Shown here in pieces: positions 34,297 to 45,616 of a DNA stretch of 64,000 bases. The stretch is from Streptomyces sp. NBC_01750. GTDB lineage: Bacteria > Actinomycetota > Actinomycetes > Streptomycetales > Streptomycetaceae. Location: positions 5,210,001 through 5,274,000 of the forward strand of contig NZ_CP109137.1 in NCBI RefSeq assembly GCF_035918095.1. The letters run 5' to 3'. Numbering within the stretch: the stretch's first letter is position 1; every line of letters starts with the position of its first letter. The position numbers were made by a program, and so were the translations under genes. The notes under the pieces were generated by a model, which ran no database searches, had not been told where the DNA came from, and saw nothing but the letters and a program-made list of their open reading frames with translations.

Positions 34297-35630
34297 TGTC
34301 TGCTTCACAGGGAACTTCCCCCGCTTCCGCCCGCGAGACCACCGAAGGGACCGTATATACGGTCACCGGCGGCGACTGGGACGAGGTCGTCCAGTCCGCG
34401 GCCAAGGCCGACGACGAGCGGATCGTCGTCAACATGGGTCCGCAGCACCCCTCCACGCACGGTGTGCTCCGGCTGATCCTGGAGATCGACGGCGAGACGG
34501 TCACCGAGGCCCGTTGCGGCATCGGCTATCTGCACACCGGCATCGAGAAGAACCTCGAGTACCGGACCTGGGTGCAGGGCACCACCTTCGTCACGCGCAT
34601 GGATTATCTGACGCCGTTCTTCAACGAGGCGGCGTACTGCCTGGGCGTGGAGAGGCTGCTCGGCATCACCGACGAGGTCCCGGACCGGGCGACGATCATC
34701 CGCGTCCTGCTGATGGAGCTCAACCGGCTCTCCTCCCACCTGGTGTGCATCGCCACCGGCGGTATGGAGCTCGGCGCCACCACGATCATGATCTACGGAT
34801 TCCGGGATCGTGAACTGATTCTCGATATCTATGAGTTGATCACCGGCCTGCGGATGAACCACGCGTTCATCCGGCCCGGCGGACTCGCCCAGGACCTGCC
34901 GCCCGGTGCCATCGACCAGCTTCGCGAGTTCGTGAAGACGATGAAGAAGAACCTGCCGGAGTACGACAAGCTCGCCACCGGCAACCCCATCTTCAAGGCC
35001 CGTATGCAGGACATCGGCTATCTCGATCTGACCGGATGCCTGGCGCTCGGCGCGACCGGACCGATCCTGCGCTCCGCCGGCCTCGCGCACGATCTGCGCA
35101 AGACCGATCCCTACTGCGGTTACGAGACGTACGAGTTCGACGTCCCGACCGCCGACAGCTGCGACGCGTACGGCCGCTTCCTCATCCGCCTGGAGGAGAT
35201 GCGGCAGTCGCTGCGCATCGTCGAACAGTGCCTGGACCGGCTCGAGCCGGGACCGGTGATGGTCGCCGACAAGAAGATCGCCTGGCCCGCGCAGCTCGCC
35301 CTCGGCCCCGACGGGCTCGGCAACTCCCTCGACCACATCAAGAAGATCATGGGCACCTCCATGGAGGCCCTGATCCACCACTTCAAGCTGGTGACCGAGG
35401 GCTTCCGGGTCCCGGCCGGACAGGCGTACGCCGCAGTCGAATCGCCCAAGGGCGAGCTCGGCGTACACGTCGTGAGCGACGGCGGCACCCGCCCCTACCG
35501 GGTCCACTTCCGTGACCCGTCCTTCACCAATCTGCAGGCCATGGCGGCGATGTGCGAAGGCGGCCAGGTCGCCGACGTCATCGTCGCCGTCGCGTCCATC
35601 GACCCCGTGATGGGAGGCGTCGACCGGTGA
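34296..35630 (+). CDS. nuoD: NADH-quinone oxidoreductase subunit D
   Basis: The 49-kDa subunit, 444 residues, related to hydrogenase large subunits and forming most of the quinone pocket. [14 protein letters not shown] holds the quinone-contacting His; the pocket Tyr region LEYRTWVQG and the C-terminal DPVMGGVDR are intact. Start coupled to nuoC, end coupled to nuoE. Confidence 0.95.
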   Translation: MSASQGTSPASARETTEGTVYTVTGGDWDEVVQSAAKADDERIVVNMGPQHPSTHGVLRLILEIDGETVTEARCGIGYLHTGIEKNLEYRTWVQGTTFVTRMDYLTPFFNEAAYCLGVERLLGITDEVPDRATIIRVLLMELNRLSSHLVCIATGGMELGATTIMIYGFRDRELILDIYELITGLRMNHAFIRPGGLAQDLPPGAIDQLREFVKTMKKNLPEYDKLATGNPIFKARMQDIGYLDLTGCLALGATGPILRSAGLAHDLRKTDPYCGYETYEFDVPTADSCDAYGRFLIRLEEMRQSLRIVEQCLDRLEPGPVMVADKKIAWPAQLALGPDGLGNSLDHIKKIMGTSMEALIHHFKLVTEGFRVPAGQAYAAVESPKGELGVHVVSDGGTRPYRVHFRDPSFTNLQAMAAMCEGGQVADVIVAVASIDPVMGGVDR

Positions 35631-36511
35631 CAGACATCAGCTTGGGGATGCCACAGCTCCCCGCCCCCGACTACCCGGCCGATGTGCGTGCCAGGCTCGA
35701 AGCGGATGCGAAGGAGATCATCGCCCGTTACCCCGACAGCCGGTCCGCCCTGCTGCCGCTGCTGCACCTGGTGCAGGCGGAGGAGGGGTACGTCACCCGC
35801 ACCGGCGTCCGGTTCTGCGCCGAGATGCTGGAGCTGACCACTGCCGAGGTCACCGCGGTGTCCACCTTCTACTCGATGTACCGGCGCAAGCCCTCCGGCG
35901 ACTACCAGGTCGGGGTCTGCACCAACACGCTCTGCGCGGTGATGGGCGGCGACGCCATTTTTGAGGAGCTCAAGGAACACCTCGGCGTCGGCAACAACGA
36001 GACGACCGAGGACGGCAAGGTCACCCTCGAGCACATCGAGTGCAACGCGGCCTGCGACTTCGCCCCCGTGGTGATGGTCAACTGGGAGTTCTTCGACAAC
36101 CAGACGCCGGAGACCGCCAAACGGCTCGTCGACGATCTGCGCGCGGGACGGCAGGTCGAACCCACCCGCGGCGCTCCCCTCTGTACGTACAAGGAGACCG
36201 CGCGGATCCTCGCGGGCTTCCCCGACGAGCGCCCCGGCGCCGTCGAGGCGACCGGCGGTGCGGGACCCGCCTCGCTGATCGGTCTGCGCCTCGCCAAGGG
36301 AGAGCAGCCCGCCCCCCGGGTGGTCGCCCCGCGCGGTGAGGTCGCCCACGAGGCCCCGCAGCCCGGTTCCGCGCACCTCAGCTCGCATTCCCGCCCGTCG
36401 CCCGGCCACCGCCCCTCAACGAGTCCCTCCGGGACACCGAATACCACGCAGCAGACCTCGGACTCCGACCCCGCGCACCCGGCCGGACCCGCAGCCGAGG
36501 AGGGGGAGTGA
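35627..36511 (+). CDS. nuoE: NADH-quinone oxidoreductase subunit E with long C-terminal tail
   Basis: The 24-kDa subunit with the [2Fe-2S] cluster N1a: C-x4-C in VCTNTLCAV near residues 100-105 and C-x3-C in CNAACDF near 140. The usual domain ends near residue 215; about 80 further residues are Pro/Ser/Ala-rich and probably disordered, as in other Streptomyces. GTG start overlaps nuoD (GTGA); the stop overlaps the nuoF start region. Confidence 0.95.
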   Translation: MTDISLGMPQLPAPDYPADVRARLEADAKEIIARYPDSRSALLPLLHLVQAEEGYVTRTGVRFCAEMLELTTAEVTAVSTFYSMYRRKPSGDYQVGVCTNTLCAVMGGDAIFEELKEHLGVGNNETTEDGKVTLEHIECNAACDFAPVVMVNWEFFDNQTPETAKRLVDDLRAGRQVEPTRGAPLCTYKETARILAGFPDERPGAVEATGGAGPASLIGLRLAKGEQPAPRVVAPRGEVAHEAPQPGSAHLSSHSRPSPGHRPSTSPSGTPNTTQQTSDSDPAHPAGPAAEEGE

Positions 36512-37860
36512 TGACCTTGGCACCCGAGATCAACGAGACGAGCCCCGAGAAGCTCCTCGCGCCCGTCCTCTCCGCCTTCTGGGACGAGGCCGAGCCCTGG
36601 ACGCTGGACACCTACCGGCGGCACGAGGGGTACGAGGGACTGCGCAAGGCGCTGGCCATGTCGCCGGACGACCTCATCGCGTACGTCAAGGACTCCGGAC
36701 TGCGCGGTCGCGGCGGCGCCGGCTTCCCCACCGGAATGAAGTGGCAGTTCATTCCGCAGGGTGACGGAAAGCCGCACTATCTGGTTGTCAACGCCGACGA
36801 ATCGGAGCCCGGGACCTGCAAGGACATCCCGCTCCTCTTCGCCAACCCGCATTCCCTCATCGAGGGGATCGTGATCGCCTGCTATGCGATCCGGTCGAAT
36901 CACGCTTTCATCTATCTGCGCGGTGAAGTCGTCCCCGTACTGCGGCGGCTGCACGAAGCCGTACGCGAGGCCAACGAGGCGGGCTACCTCGGCAAGAACA
37001 TCCTCGGCAGCGGACTCGACCTCGAACTGACCGTGCACGCGGGCGCGGGCGCGTACATCTGCGGGGAGGAGACCGCGCTGCTGGACTCCCTGGAGGGCCG
37101 TCGCGGCCAGCCCCGGCTGCGACCCCCCTTCCCCGCGGTCGCCGGTCTCTACGCGTGCCCCACTGTGGTGAACAACGTCGAGTCCATCGCGTCCGTTCCC
37201 GCGATCCTCCAGCGCGGCAAGGACTGGTTCAAGTCGATGGGCAGCGAGAAGTCCCCGGGCTTCACGCTCTACTCGCTCAGCGGCCACGTCACCAACCCGG
37301 GCCAGTACGAGGCCCCGCTCGGCATCACGCTGCGCCAGCTGCTCGACATGAGCGGCGGGATCAGAGCCGGGCACCGCCTCAAGTTCTGGACGCCGGGCGG
37401 TTCCTCGACCCCGATGTTCACCGACGAGCACCTCGATGTCCCGCTGGACTACGAGGGTGTCGGCGCGGCCGGTTCGATGCTCGGCACCAAGGCGCTGCAG
37501 TGCTTCGACGAGACCACATGTGTCGTGCGGGCCGTGACGCGGTGGACCGAGTTCTACGCCCACGAGTCCTGCGGCAAGTGCACGCCCTGCCGCGAAGGCA
37601 CGTACTGGCTGGTGCAGTTGCTGCGCGACATCGAGGCCGGCAAGGGCGTCATGTCCGATCTCGACAAGCTGGGCGACATCGCCGACAACATCAACGGCAA
37701 GTCCTTCTGCGCGCTGGGCGACGGTGCCGCGTCCCCGATCTTCTCCTCGCTCAAGTACTTCCGCGAGGAGTACGAGCAGCACATCACCGGCAAGGGCTGC
37801 CCCTTCGACCCTGCCAAGTCGACCGTCTGGGCCGACAAGCACCTGGAGGTGACCGCATGA
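36511..37860 (+). CDS. nuoF: NADH-quinone oxidoreductase subunit F
   Basis: The NADH- and FMN-binding subunit, 449 residues. [13 protein letters not shown] begins the FMN/NADH site, [13 protein letters not shown] follows, and the N3 cluster ligands are [11 protein letters not shown] (C353, C356, C359) plus FCALGD. ATG at 36511 is chosen; a GTG directly before it is an alternative. Its TGA overlaps a 34-residue mini-frame (ATGA), not nuoG. Confidence 0.95.
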   Translation: MTLAPEINETSPEKLLAPVLSAFWDEAEPWTLDTYRRHEGYEGLRKALAMSPDDLIAYVKDSGLRGRGGAGFPTGMKWQFIPQGDGKPHYLVVNADESEPGTCKDIPLLFANPHSLIEGIVIACYAIRSNHAFIYLRGEVVPVLRRLHEAVREANEAGYLGKNILGSGLDLELTVHAGAGAYICGEETALLDSLEGRRGQPRLRPPFPAVAGLYACPTVVNNVESIASVPAILQRGKDWFKSMGSEKSPGFTLYSLSGHVTNPGQYEAPLGITLRQLLDMSGGIRAGHRLKFWTPGGSSTPMFTDEHLDVPLDYEGVGAAGSMLGTKALQCFDETTCVVRAVTRWTEFYAHESCGKCTPCREGTYWLVQLLRDIEAGKGVMSDLDKLGDIADNINGKSFCALGDGAASPIFSSLKYFREEYEQHITGKGCPFDPAKSTVWADKHLEVTA

Positions 37861-37961
37861 CCGAGGCGTATGCGCCGAGCCCCGGCCGCGGCTTCGCCGC
37901 AGACCGCCCTGCGGGCCGAGCACCGCAGTCCGACTCACCTCGTGCGGAGGTACGGGCATGA
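37857..37961 (+). CDS. Mini-cistron bridging nuoF and nuoG
   Basis: A 34-residue frame whose ATG overlaps the nuoF stop (ATGA at 37857-37860) and whose TGA overlaps the nuoG ATG (ATGA at 37958-37961). Its last codons, ending AEVRA, contain the GGAGGT that is the nuoG ribosome-binding site. It likely keeps ribosomes moving from nuoF to nuoG; the peptide itself has no recognisable fold. A second such frame lies between nuoG and nuoH. Confidence 0.5.
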   Translation: MTEAYAPSPGRGFAADRPAGRAPQSDSPRAEVRA

Positions 37962-40459
37962 CCGTCACGACGTCCAACCCCGCCGGAGGCGGCAGCGCGG
38001 CCGTTCCGCCGGAAGATCTCGTCTCGCTGACGATCGACGGCATCGAGATCTCCGTCCCCAAGGGGACGCTGGTCATCCGGGCCGCCGAGCTGCTCGGCAT
38101 CGAGATCCCGCGGTTCTGCGACCACCCTCTCCTCGACCCGGCCGGCGCCTGCCGCCAGTGCATCGTCGAGGTCGAGGGCCAGCGCAAGCCGATGGCGTCC
38201 TGCACCATCACCTGCACCGACGGCATGGTCGTCAAGTCGCAGCTCACCTCGCCGGTCGCCGAGAAGGCCCAGCGCGGTGTGATGGAGCTGCTGCTGATCA
38301 ACCACCCGCTGGACTGCCCGGTCTGCGACAAGGGCGGCGAATGCCCCCTGCAGAACCAGGCCATGCAGGTCGGCGACCCGGACACCCGCTTCGAAGGCCG
38401 CAAGCGCACGTACGAGAAGCCCGTGCCGATCTCCACACAGGTGCTGCTCGACCGTGAGCGGTGCGTGCTCTGCGCCCGCTGCACCCGCTTCTCCAACCAG
38501 ATCGCGGGCGACCCGATGATCGAAATGCTCGAGCGGGGCGCGCTCCAGCAGGTCGGCACGGGTGAGGGCGACCCCTTCGAGTCGTACTTCTCCGGCAACA
38601 CCATTCAGATCTGCCCGGTGGGCGCGCTGACCTCGGCGGCGTACCGGTTCCGCTCCCGCCCCTTCGACCTGGTCTCCTCGCCGAGCGTGTGCGAGCACTG
38701 CGCCGGCGGCTGCGCGACCCGCACCGACCACCGGCGCGGCAAGGTCATGCGGCGCCTCGCGGCGGAGGACCCCGAGGTCAACGAGGAATGGCTCTGTGAC
38801 AAGGGGCGCTTCGGCTTCCGTTACGCGCAGAAGCCGGACCGGCTCACGAACCCCCTCGTACGCAATGACGAAGGCGTCCTTGAGCCGGCGAGCTGGCCCG
38901 AGGCGCTGGAGGCGGCGGCCCGCGGGCTGAGCGCGGCCCGTGGCCGGGCCGGTGTCCTCGTGGGCGGCAGGCTCACCGTCGAGGACGCCTATGCGTACGC
39001 CAAGTTCGCGCGGGTCGCCCTCGACACCAACGACGTCGACTTCCGGGCGCGCGTGCACAGCAGCGAGGAGGCCGACTTCCTGGCCGCCCGCGTTGCCGGG
39101 CGGGGCCGCGATCTGGACGGCAGCGGCATCACCTACACCTCCCTGGAGAAGGCCCCGGCCGTACTGCTGGCCGGGTTCGAGTCCGAGGAAGAGGCGCCCG
39201 GAGTCTTCCTGCGACTGCGCAAGGCGCATCGCGGGCACGGCCAGCGCACCTTCGCGCTGGCCACACACGCCACCCGGGGTCTGGAGAAGGCGGGCGGCAC
39301 GCTGCTGGCCGCCGCCCCCGGCACCGAGACCGAGTGGCTGGACGCGCTGGCGGCCGGCACCGGTCTGGAGGGCGATGGGGCCGAGGCGGCCGAGGCGCTG
39401 CGCTCCGAAGGCGCGGTGATCGTGGTCGGCGAGCGGCTCGCGGCGGTGCCCGGCGGACTCACCGCCGCCGTACGGGCCGCCACCGCGACCGGTGCCCAGC
39501 TGGTGTGGATCCCGCGCAGGGCGGGTGAGCGCGGCGCCATCGAGGCGGGCGCGATCCCCTCGCTGCTGCCCGGCGGCCGCCCGGCCACCGACCCGCGGGC
39601 CCGTGAGGAAACCGCGGCGGCCTGGCGCGTACGCGAACTCCCGCACCGCTACGGCCGCGACACCGGCCAGATCGTCGAGGCCGCGGCCACCGGTGAACTG
39701 GGCGCGCTGCTGGTGGCGGGCGTCGAGATCGCGGACCTGCCCGACCCGGCGCGCGCGCGGGAAGCACTCGACGCGGTCGGGTTCCTGGTCTCTCTGGAGC
39801 TGAGGCCGAGCGAGGTCACCGAGCGCGCGGACGTGGTCTTCCCGGTCGCGGCCGTCGCCGAGAAGCCGGGCACGTTCCTCAACTGGGAAGGCCGGGCGAG
39901 GCTGTTCGAGGCCTCGCTCAAGCCGGAGCAGATGACGCGCCGACTGGCGCCGAGCGACGCGAGGGTGCTGCACATGCTCGCGGACGCGCTCGACGTCAGC
40001 TTCGGCCTGCCGGACCTCAAGTCCGTACGCAGGGAGCTGGACCGGCTCGGCGGCTGGGAGGGCCCCCGGGCCACCGAACCGTCGGAGCCCGCGCAGTCCC
40101 TGCCCCGGCCCGGCGAGGGCGAGGCGGTCCTCGCGGGACACCGGCTGCTGCTCGACCAGGGTCTGCTGCAGCAGGGCGACGAGGCGCTGGCGGGTACTCG
40201 CCATGCGGCGGTCGCCCGGCTTTCCGCGACGACCGCGGCCGAGACGGGTGTCAAGGACGGCGACGTCCTGGCCGTCAGCGGCCCGGCCGGCTCGGTCCGG
40301 CTCCCGCTCCAGGTGAGCGAGATGCCCGACCGGGTGGTGTGGCTGCCACTGAACTCGGTGGGCGGCGGCGTCATTTCGGACACCGGCGCTGTCCCCGGAC
40401 AGCTCGTCCGCATCGGCCCGGCGGCCGCCGCTACCGACGCAGCGGAGGTCCAGTCATGA
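37958..40459 (+). CDS. nuoG: NADH-quinone oxidoreductase subunit G
   Basis: The large iron-sulfur subunit, 833 residues. An N-terminal [2Fe-2S] ferredoxin domain ([20 protein letters not shown]) is followed by N4/N5-type cysteine sets in [14 protein letters not shown] and [10 protein letters not shown] with [14 protein letters not shown] plus WLCDKGRF supply the ligands of the extra N7 cluster seen in E. coli and Thermus. The C-terminal half is a molybdopterin-oxidoreductase-like domain with low conservation. Start overlaps the mini-cistron; its stop overlaps the next one. Confidence 0.95.
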   Translation: MTVTTSNPAGGGSAAVPPEDLVSLTIDGIEISVPKGTLVIRAAELLGIEIPRFCDHPLLDPAGACRQCIVEVEGQRKPMASCTITCTDGMVVKSQLTSPVAEKAQRGVMELLLINHPLDCPVCDKGGECPLQNQAMQVGDPDTRFEGRKRTYEKPVPISTQVLLDRERCVLCARCTRFSNQIAGDPMIEMLERGALQQVGTGEGDPFESYFSGNTIQICPVGALTSAAYRFRSRPFDLVSSPSVCEHCAGGCATRTDHRRGKVMRRLAAEDPEVNEEWLCDKGRFGFRYAQKPDRLTNPLVRNDEGVLEPASWPEALEAAARGLSAARGRAGVLVGGRLTVEDAYAYAKFARVALDTNDVDFRARVHSSEEADFLAARVAGRGRDLDGSGITYTSLEKAPAVLLAGFESEEEAPGVFLRLRKAHRGHGQRTFALATHATRGLEKAGGTLLAAAPGTETEWLDALAAGTGLEGDGAEAAEALRSEGAVIVVGERLAAVPGGLTAAVRAATATGAQLVWIPRRAGERGAIEAGAIPSLLPGGRPATDPRAREETAAAWRVRELPHRYGRDTGQIVEAAATGELGALLVAGVEIADLPDPARAREALDAVGFLVSLELRPSEVTERADVVFPVAAVAEKPGTFLNWEGRARLFEASLKPEQMTRRLAPSDARVLHMLADALDVSFGLPDLKSVRRELDRLGGWEGPRATEPSEPAQSLPRPGEGEAVLAGHRLLLDQGLLQQGDEALAGTRHAAVARLSATTAAETGVKDGDVLAVSGPAGSVRLPLQVSEMPDRVVWLPLNSVGGGVISDTGAVPGQLVRIGPAAAATDAAEVQS

Positions 40460-40575
40460 CCGCCCTCACCGCGGTCGCGGGCCGCGGGCCGCGCAACGCG
40501 GTCGCCCGGCCCCGTACCCACGTCGTCAGGCCGGGCGCAGCCCTGGCCGTCCCCGCAACGGAGGTGCGAGCGTGA
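40456..40575 (+). CDS. Mini-cistron bridging nuoG and nuoH
   Basis: A 39-residue, Arg/Ala-rich frame. Its ATG overlaps the nuoG stop (ATGA) and its TGA overlaps the nuoH GTG (GTGA at 40572-40575). It ends TEVRA, and the codons for E-V supply the GGAGGT ribosome-binding site of nuoH, exactly as in the nuoF/nuoG mini-cistron. Role inferred as translational coupling. Confidence 0.5.
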   Translation: MTALTAVAGRGPRNAVARPRTHVVRPGAALAVPATEVRA

Positions 40576-41987
40576 CTGCCCTCGCCCATATCGCGGAAGC
40601 CCAGCGGAGCGTCCTCGCGGCCGAGGACCTGTCGATGTTCGGGCGCGATCCCTGGTGGCTCGTCGTCATCAAGGCAGTGTTCTGCTTCGCCTTCCTGATG
40701 ATCACCGTGCTCTTCTCCATCGTGTGGGAGCGCAAGGTCGTCGCCTGGATGCAGCTGCGCATCGGCCCCAACCGGCACGGGCCCTGGGGCATGCTCCAGT
40801 CCCTCGCCGACGGCATCAAGCTGATGCTGAAGGAAGACGTCATCGTCAAGCGCGCGGACAAGGTCGTCTATGTCCTCGCGCCGATCGTCGCCGCGATCCC
40901 GGCCTTCATGGCGATCGCCGTGATCCCCTTCGGCCCGGCGGGCAACGAGATCTCGATCTTCGGCCACCGCACCACGATGCAACTCACCGACCTGCCGATC
41001 GCGATGCTCTACATCCTCGCGGTCGCCTCGGTCGGCATCTACGGCATCGTCCTCGCCGGCTGGTCGTCGGGCTCGACGTATCCGCTGCTCGGCGGACTCC
41101 GTTCCTGCGCGCAGATGATCTCGTACGAGATCGCCATGGGCGCGGCCTTCGCCTCCGTCTTCCTCTACTCCGGGTCGATGTCGACCTCGAAGATCGTCGA
41201 GGCGCAGGCGGACCGCTGGTACATCATCCTGCTGCCGGTCTCCTTCATCATCTACATCGTCACGATGGTGGCCGAGACCAACCGCGCCCCCTTCGACATG
41301 CCGGAGTCCGAGGGCGACCTCGTCGGCGGCTTCAACACCGAGTACAGCTCGATCAAGTTCGCGATGTTCATGCTGGCCGAGTACGTCAACATGGTCACCG
41401 TCTCGGCGGTCTCGGCCACCCTCTTCCTGGGCGGCTGGCGGGCTCCGTACCCGGTCTCCACCTTCTGGGAGGGCGCGAACCACGGCTGGTGGCCGATGCT
41501 CTGGTTCGTCATCAAGGTCCAGCTGCTGCTGTTCTTCTTCATCTGGCTGCGCGGCACGCTGCCCCGGGTCCGCTACGACCAGCTGATGAAGCTCGGCTGG
41601 AAGGTCCTGATCCCGGTATCGGTGGTCTGGCTGATGCTGGTGGCGACCGTACGGGCGCTGCGGAACGAGAACTACGACTTCCAGCAGATCGTGCTGTACG
41701 TCGGCGGCGCGGTGATCGCGGTGCTGCTGCTCTCCTTCGTCGCAGACATGTTCCGCGGCAAGAAGGAGAAGGAGGCGGAGGCCGCCAAGGGCGAGCCGCC
41801 GGCCTTCGACCCGATGGCGGGCGGTTTCCCCGTACCGCCACTGCCGGGACAGACCCTGCCGCCCGTGCCCCGCCGACGCCCGCGCCATGAGCGCGAGTTG
41901 ATTGTCAGTGGTGGCACCGGCAGCGACATTTCCGGGGACCCCCGAACCCCCGGGGCGAGTGACGGAAAGGAGGCTGACGGTGTCTGA
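40572..41987 (+). CDS. nuoH: NADH-quinone oxidoreductase subunit H
   Basis: Eight-helix membrane subunit at the junction with the quinone site, 471 residues. Conserved [21 protein letters not shown] and [20 protein letters not shown] loops are intact. The C-terminal 60 residues beyond the last helix are Pro/charged and variable. GTG start follows GGAGGT from the mini-cistron; its end overlaps nuoI by eight bases. Confidence 0.95.
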   Translation: MTALAHIAEAQRSVLAAEDLSMFGRDPWWLVVIKAVFCFAFLMITVLFSIVWERKVVAWMQLRIGPNRHGPWGMLQSLADGIKLMLKEDVIVKRADKVVYVLAPIVAAIPAFMAIAVIPFGPAGNEISIFGHRTTMQLTDLPIAMLYILAVASVGIYGIVLAGWSSGSTYPLLGGLRSCAQMISYEIAMGAAFASVFLYSGSMSTSKIVEAQADRWYIILLPVSFIIYIVTMVAETNRAPFDMPESEGDLVGGFNTEYSSIKFAMFMLAEYVNMVTVSAVSATLFLGGWRAPYPVSTFWEGANHGWWPMLWFVIKVQLLLFFFIWLRGTLPRVRYDQLMKLGWKVLIPVSVVWLMLVATVRALRNENYDFQQIVLYVGGAVIAVLLLSFVADMFRGKKEKEAEAAKGEPPAFDPMAGGFPVPPLPGQTLPPVPRRRPRHERELIVSGGTGSDISGDPRTPGASDGKEADGV

Positions 41988-42567
41988 GGAATCCGAGGAC
42001 AAGTTCCAGAATCCGGTTGCCGGCTTCGGCGTGACCTTCAAGGCCATGTTCAAGAAGCGGCTGACCGAGCAGTACCCGGAGGAGCAGAAGGTCACGGCGC
42101 CGCGCTTCCACGGCAGGCACCAGCTCAACCGCCATCCCGACGGGCTCGAGAAGTGCATCGGATGCGAGCTGTGCGCCTGGGCCTGCCCGGCGGACGCGAT
42201 CTATGTGGAGGGCGCGGACAACACCGACGAGGAGCGCTACTCCCCGGGTGAGCGCTACGGCCGCGTCTACCAGATCAACTACGCCCGCTGCATCCTGTGC
42301 GGACTGTGCATCGAGGCCTGCCCGACCCGGGCGCTGACGATGACGAACGAGTTCGAACTGGCCGACAGCAGCCGCGAGAACCTCATCTACACGAAGGAGC
42401 AGCTGCTCGCCGGACTCGAGGAGGGCATGGTCGACTCCCCGCACTCGATCTTCCCGGGCACGGACGAGCAGGACTACTACCGGGGCCTGGTCACGGAGGC
42501 CGCCCCCGGCACGGTCCAGCAGGTCGCAGCCTCCAAGGAGGAGAAGCACGAGGAGGTGGACGTATGA
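41980..42567 (+). CDS. nuoI: NADH-quinone oxidoreductase subunit I
   Basis: The 23-kDa subunit with two [4Fe-4S] clusters (N6a/N6b): [12 protein letters not shown] and [12 protein letters not shown]. Length 195 residues. The GTG at 41980 has AAAGGAGG upstream and overlaps the nuoH end. Its stop overlaps the nuoJ start (ATGA). Confidence 0.95.
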   Translation: MSEESEDKFQNPVAGFGVTFKAMFKKRLTEQYPEEQKVTAPRFHGRHQLNRHPDGLEKCIGCELCAWACPADAIYVEGADNTDEERYSPGERYGRVYQINYARCILCGLCIEACPTRALTMTNEFELADSSRENLIYTKEQLLAGLEEGMVDSPHSIFPGTDEQDYYRGLVTEAAPGTVQQVAASKEEKHEEVDV

Positions 42568-43409
42568 ACACGCTTGCCGCCTCCACCACATCGACGGGTG
42601 AGGCCTTTCAGTTCTGGGTCCTCGGCACCATCGCCGTTATCGGGGCGTTCGGCACGATCCTGATGAAGCGGGCCGTGCACAGCGCGCTGAGTCTCGCCGG
42701 AACCATGATCATTCTGGCGGTCTTCTACCTCGCCAACGGCGCGTACTTCCTCGGTGTCGTCCAGATCATCGTCTACACCGGCGCGATCATGATGCTCTTC
42801 CTCTTCGTCGTCATGCTGGTCGGTGTCACCGCGGCCGACTCGCTCAAGGAGACGCTGAAGGGCCAGCGCTGGTGGGCCGCCGCCTGCGGGCTCGGCTTCG
42901 GCGTACTGCTGATCGCCGGAATCGCCAATGCCTCGCTGAAGACCTTCAACGGTCTCGGCGCGGCCAACAGCGCACACGGCGGCAATGTCGAGGGACTGGC
43001 CCGGCTCATCTTCACCAAGTACGTCTTCGCCTTCGAGATCACCGGCGCGCTGCTGATCACGGCGGCCGTCGGAGCGATGGTGCTCACGCACCGGGAGCGC
43101 ACCGAGCGCGCCAAGACGCAGCGCGAGATGTCCGAGGAGCGCGTACACGGGAAGCAACTGCCGCCGCTGCCCGCGCCCGGTGTCTACGCCCGGCACAACG
43201 CCGTGGACATCCCCGGTCTGCTGCCGGACGGCACCACGTCGGCGCTCACCGTCAGCAAGACACTGCGGGAGCGCGGCCAGATCCGCGATGTGTCGAGCGA
43301 CGCGCTGAACGACCTCAAGGCGCTGGAGCAGCGCTCCGAGGAGCGGCTCGGGCGTGACCGGGAGTCGCAGGAATCGCAGCCATCGCGCAAAGGGGAGGTC
43401 GCGAAGTGA
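42564..43409 (+). CDS. nuoJ: NADH-quinone oxidoreductase subunit J
   Basis: Five-helix membrane subunit, 281 residues. The helix [21 protein letters not shown] carries the conserved pi-bulge region. A charged cytoplasmic tail of about 110 residues follows the last helix, longer than the E. coli protein but usual in Streptomyces. Coupled to nuoI (ATGA) and nuoK (GTGA). Confidence 0.95.
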   Translation: MNTLAASTTSTGEAFQFWVLGTIAVIGAFGTILMKRAVHSALSLAGTMIILAVFYLANGAYFLGVVQIIVYTGAIMMLFLFVVMLVGVTAADSLKETLKGQRWWAAACGLGFGVLLIAGIANASLKTFNGLGAANSAHGGNVEGLARLIFTKYVFAFEITGALLITAAVGAMVLTHRERTERAKTQREMSEERVHGKQLPPLPAPGVYARHNAVDIPGLLPDGTTSALTVSKTLRERGQIRDVSSDALNDLKALEQRSEERLGRDRESQESQPSRKGEVAK

Positions 43410-43705
43410 ATCCCGTCAACTATCTGTATCTCGCGGCGCTGTTGTTCACCATCGGCGCCGCCGGGGTGCTGATCCGGCGGAACGCGATTGTCGTCTTCAT
43501 GTGCGTCGAGCTGATGCTCAACGCCTGCAACCTCGCGTTCGTCGCCTTCTCCCGGATGCACGGCAATCTCGACGGCCAGATCATCGCCTTCTTCACGATG
43601 GTCGTCGCCGCCGCGGAGGTCGTGGTCGGGCTCGCGATCATCGTGTCGCTGTTCCGTTCCCGCCACTCGGCCTCGGTCGACGACGCCAGCCTGATGAAGC
43701 TGTAA
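43406..43705 (+). CDS. nuoK: NADH-quinone oxidoreductase subunit K
   Basis: Three-helix MrpC-like subunit, 99 residues. The membrane glutamates in [13 protein letters not shown] and [13 protein letters not shown], needed for proton translocation, are both present. GTG start overlaps nuoJ (GTGA). Confidence 0.95.
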   Translation: MNPVNYLYLAALLFTIGAAGVLIRRNAIVVFMCVELMLNACNLAFVAFSRMHGNLDGQIIAFFTMVVAAAEVVVGLAIIVSLFRSRHSASVDDASLMKL

Positions 43706-43719
43706 GGGGTCGCTGAATC

Positions 43720-45615
43720 GTGGAGAACCTGATTGCGCTGCTCGTCGCGGCGCCCTTGCTCGGAGCGGCGGTCCTGCTGTGCGGCGGGCGGCGGCTCGAC
43801 CGCAGCGGCCACTGGATCGGCACGCTGTTCGCGGCCGTTTCGTTCGTGATCGGCGCGGTGCTCTTCGTCAACATGCTGGGCAAGGGCGCGGAGGAACGCA
43901 CCCTGCACAGCACGCTGTTCAGCTGGATCTCGGTGGGGGACTTCCAGGCGGACGTCGCCTTCCAGCTCGACCAGCTGTCGATGACATTCGTCCTGCTGAT
44001 CACCGGTGTGGGTTCGCTGATCCACATCTACTCCATCGGGTACATGGAGCACGACGAACGGCGACGCCGCTTCTTCGGCTATCTGAACCTCTTCCTCGCG
44101 GCGATGCTGCTGCTCGTCGTCGCCGACAACTACCTTCTGCTGTACGTCGGCTGGGAAGGCGTCGGTCTCGCCTCGTATCTGCTGATCGGCTTCTGGCAGC
44201 ACAAGCCCAGCGCGGCGACCGCGGCGAAGAAGGCATTCCTCGTCAACCGCGTCGGCGATATGGGTCTGTCGATCGCGATCATGCTGATGTTCACCACCTT
44301 CGGGACCTTCGCCTTCGGGCCCGTGCTGCAGTCGACCGGTGAGACGAGCGAGGGCAAGCTGACGGCCATCGGCCTGCTGCTGCTGCTCGCGGCATGCGGC
44401 AAGTCCGCCCAGGTGCCGCTGCAGTCCTGGCTCGGCGACGCGATGGAGGGCCCGACTCCGGTCTCGGCCCTGATCCACGCGGCGACCATGGTGACCGCCG
44501 GCGTGTACCTCATCACCCGGTCCGGCGCGATCTTCAACGCTGCGCCGGACGCACAGTTGGCGGTCGTGGCCGTCGGCGCGGTGACGCTCCTCTTCGGTGC
44601 GATCGTCGGTTGCGCGAAGGACGACATCAAGAAGGCGCTGGCCGGTTCGACGATGTCGCAGATCGGCTACATGATCCTGGCGGCGGGCCTCGGTCCGATC
44701 GGCTACGTCTTCGCGATCATGCACCTGGTGACGCACGGCTTCTTCAAGGCCGGGCTCTTCCTCGGCGCCGGATCGGTCATGCACGGCATGAACGACGAGG
44801 TCGACATGCGCAAGTACGGCGGCCTGCGGAAGTACATGCCGATCACGTATGTCACCTTCGGTCTCGGCTACCTGGCCATCATCGGCTTCCCGGGCCTCTC
44901 CGGCTTCTTCTCCAAGGACAAGATCATCGAGGCGGCCTTCGCCAAGGGCGGCACGGAGGGCTGGATCCTCGGTGGCGTGGCCCTGCTGGGCGCGGCCATC
45001 ACCGCGTTCTACATGACCCGCGTGATGCTGCTTACCTTCTTCGGTGAGAAGCGCTGGCAGCCCGACGCGGAAGGCAATGAACCGCATCCGCACGAGTCCC
45101 CGAAGTCGATGACCATCCCCATGATCGTCCTGGCCTTCGGATCGGTCTTCGCCGGCGGATTCTTCAGCATCGGCGACAGGTTCCTGAAGTGGCTGGAGCC
45201 CGTCACCGGGCACGCGCACGGAGACTCGCCGCTGAGCGTGGCCACGATCACCGGAGCGACCATGGTCTGCCTGGTCATCGGCGTCGCCATCGCCTGGGGG
45301 ATGTACGGACGCAAGCCGGTGCCGGTGCTCGCGCCGCGCGGCTCGCTGCTCACCCGGGCCGCCCGCCGCGATCTCCTCCAGGACGACTTCAACCATGTGG
45401 TCCTGGTCCGCGGTGGCGAACACCTCACCCGCTCCCTGGTCTACGTCGACCACACCCTGGTCGACGGCGTGGTCAATGGCACGGCCGCTTCGTTCGGCGG
45501 CCTTTCGGGCCGGCTGCGCAAGCTGCAGAACGGCTACGCCCGCTCCTATGCGATCTCGATGTTCGGCGGTACTGCGATCGTCATCGCCGCGACCCTGCTG
45601 ATGAGGGCGGTCTGA
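43720..45615 (+). CDS. nuoL: NADH-quinone oxidoreductase subunit L
   Basis: Antiporter-like proton-pumping subunit at the distal end, 631 residues, about 16 helices with the long amphipathic C-terminal helix. Key polar residues occur in [21 protein letters not shown] (Glu) and [12 protein letters not shown] (Lys). GTG start at 43720, 14 bp after nuoK. Confidence 0.95.
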   Translation: MENLIALLVAAPLLGAAVLLCGGRRLDRSGHWIGTLFAAVSFVIGAVLFVNMLGKGAEERTLHSTLFSWISVGDFQADVAFQLDQLSMTFVLLITGVGSLIHIYSIGYMEHDERRRRFFGYLNLFLAAMLLLVVADNYLLLYVGWEGVGLASYLLIGFWQHKPSAATAAKKAFLVNRVGDMGLSIAIMLMFTTFGTFAFGPVLQSTGETSEGKLTAIGLLLLLAACGKSAQVPLQSWLGDAMEGPTPVSALIHAATMVTAGVYLITRSGAIFNAAPDAQLAVVAVGAVTLLFGAIVGCAKDDIKKALAGSTMSQIGYMILAAGLGPIGYVFAIMHLVTHGFFKAGLFLGAGSVMHGMNDEVDMRKYGGLRKYMPITYVTFGLGYLAIIGFPGLSGFFSKDKIIEAAFAKGGTEGWILGGVALLGAAITAFYMTRVMLLTFFGEKRWQPDAEGNEPHPHESPKSMTIPMIVLAFGSVFAGGFFSIGDRFLKWLEPVTGHAHGDSPLSVATITGATMVCLVIGVAIAWGMYGRKPVPVLAPRGSLLTRAARRDLLQDDFNHVVLVRGGEHLTRSLVYVDHTLVDGVVNGTAASFGGLSGRLRKLQNGYARSYAISMFGGTAIVIAATLLMRAV

Positions 45616-45616
45616 G

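Noticed and set aside
35902..38604. 900-codon minus-strand frame across nuoE-nuoG
   Set aside because: Antisense to three certain genes with iron-sulfur motifs; the antisense translation shows no family.
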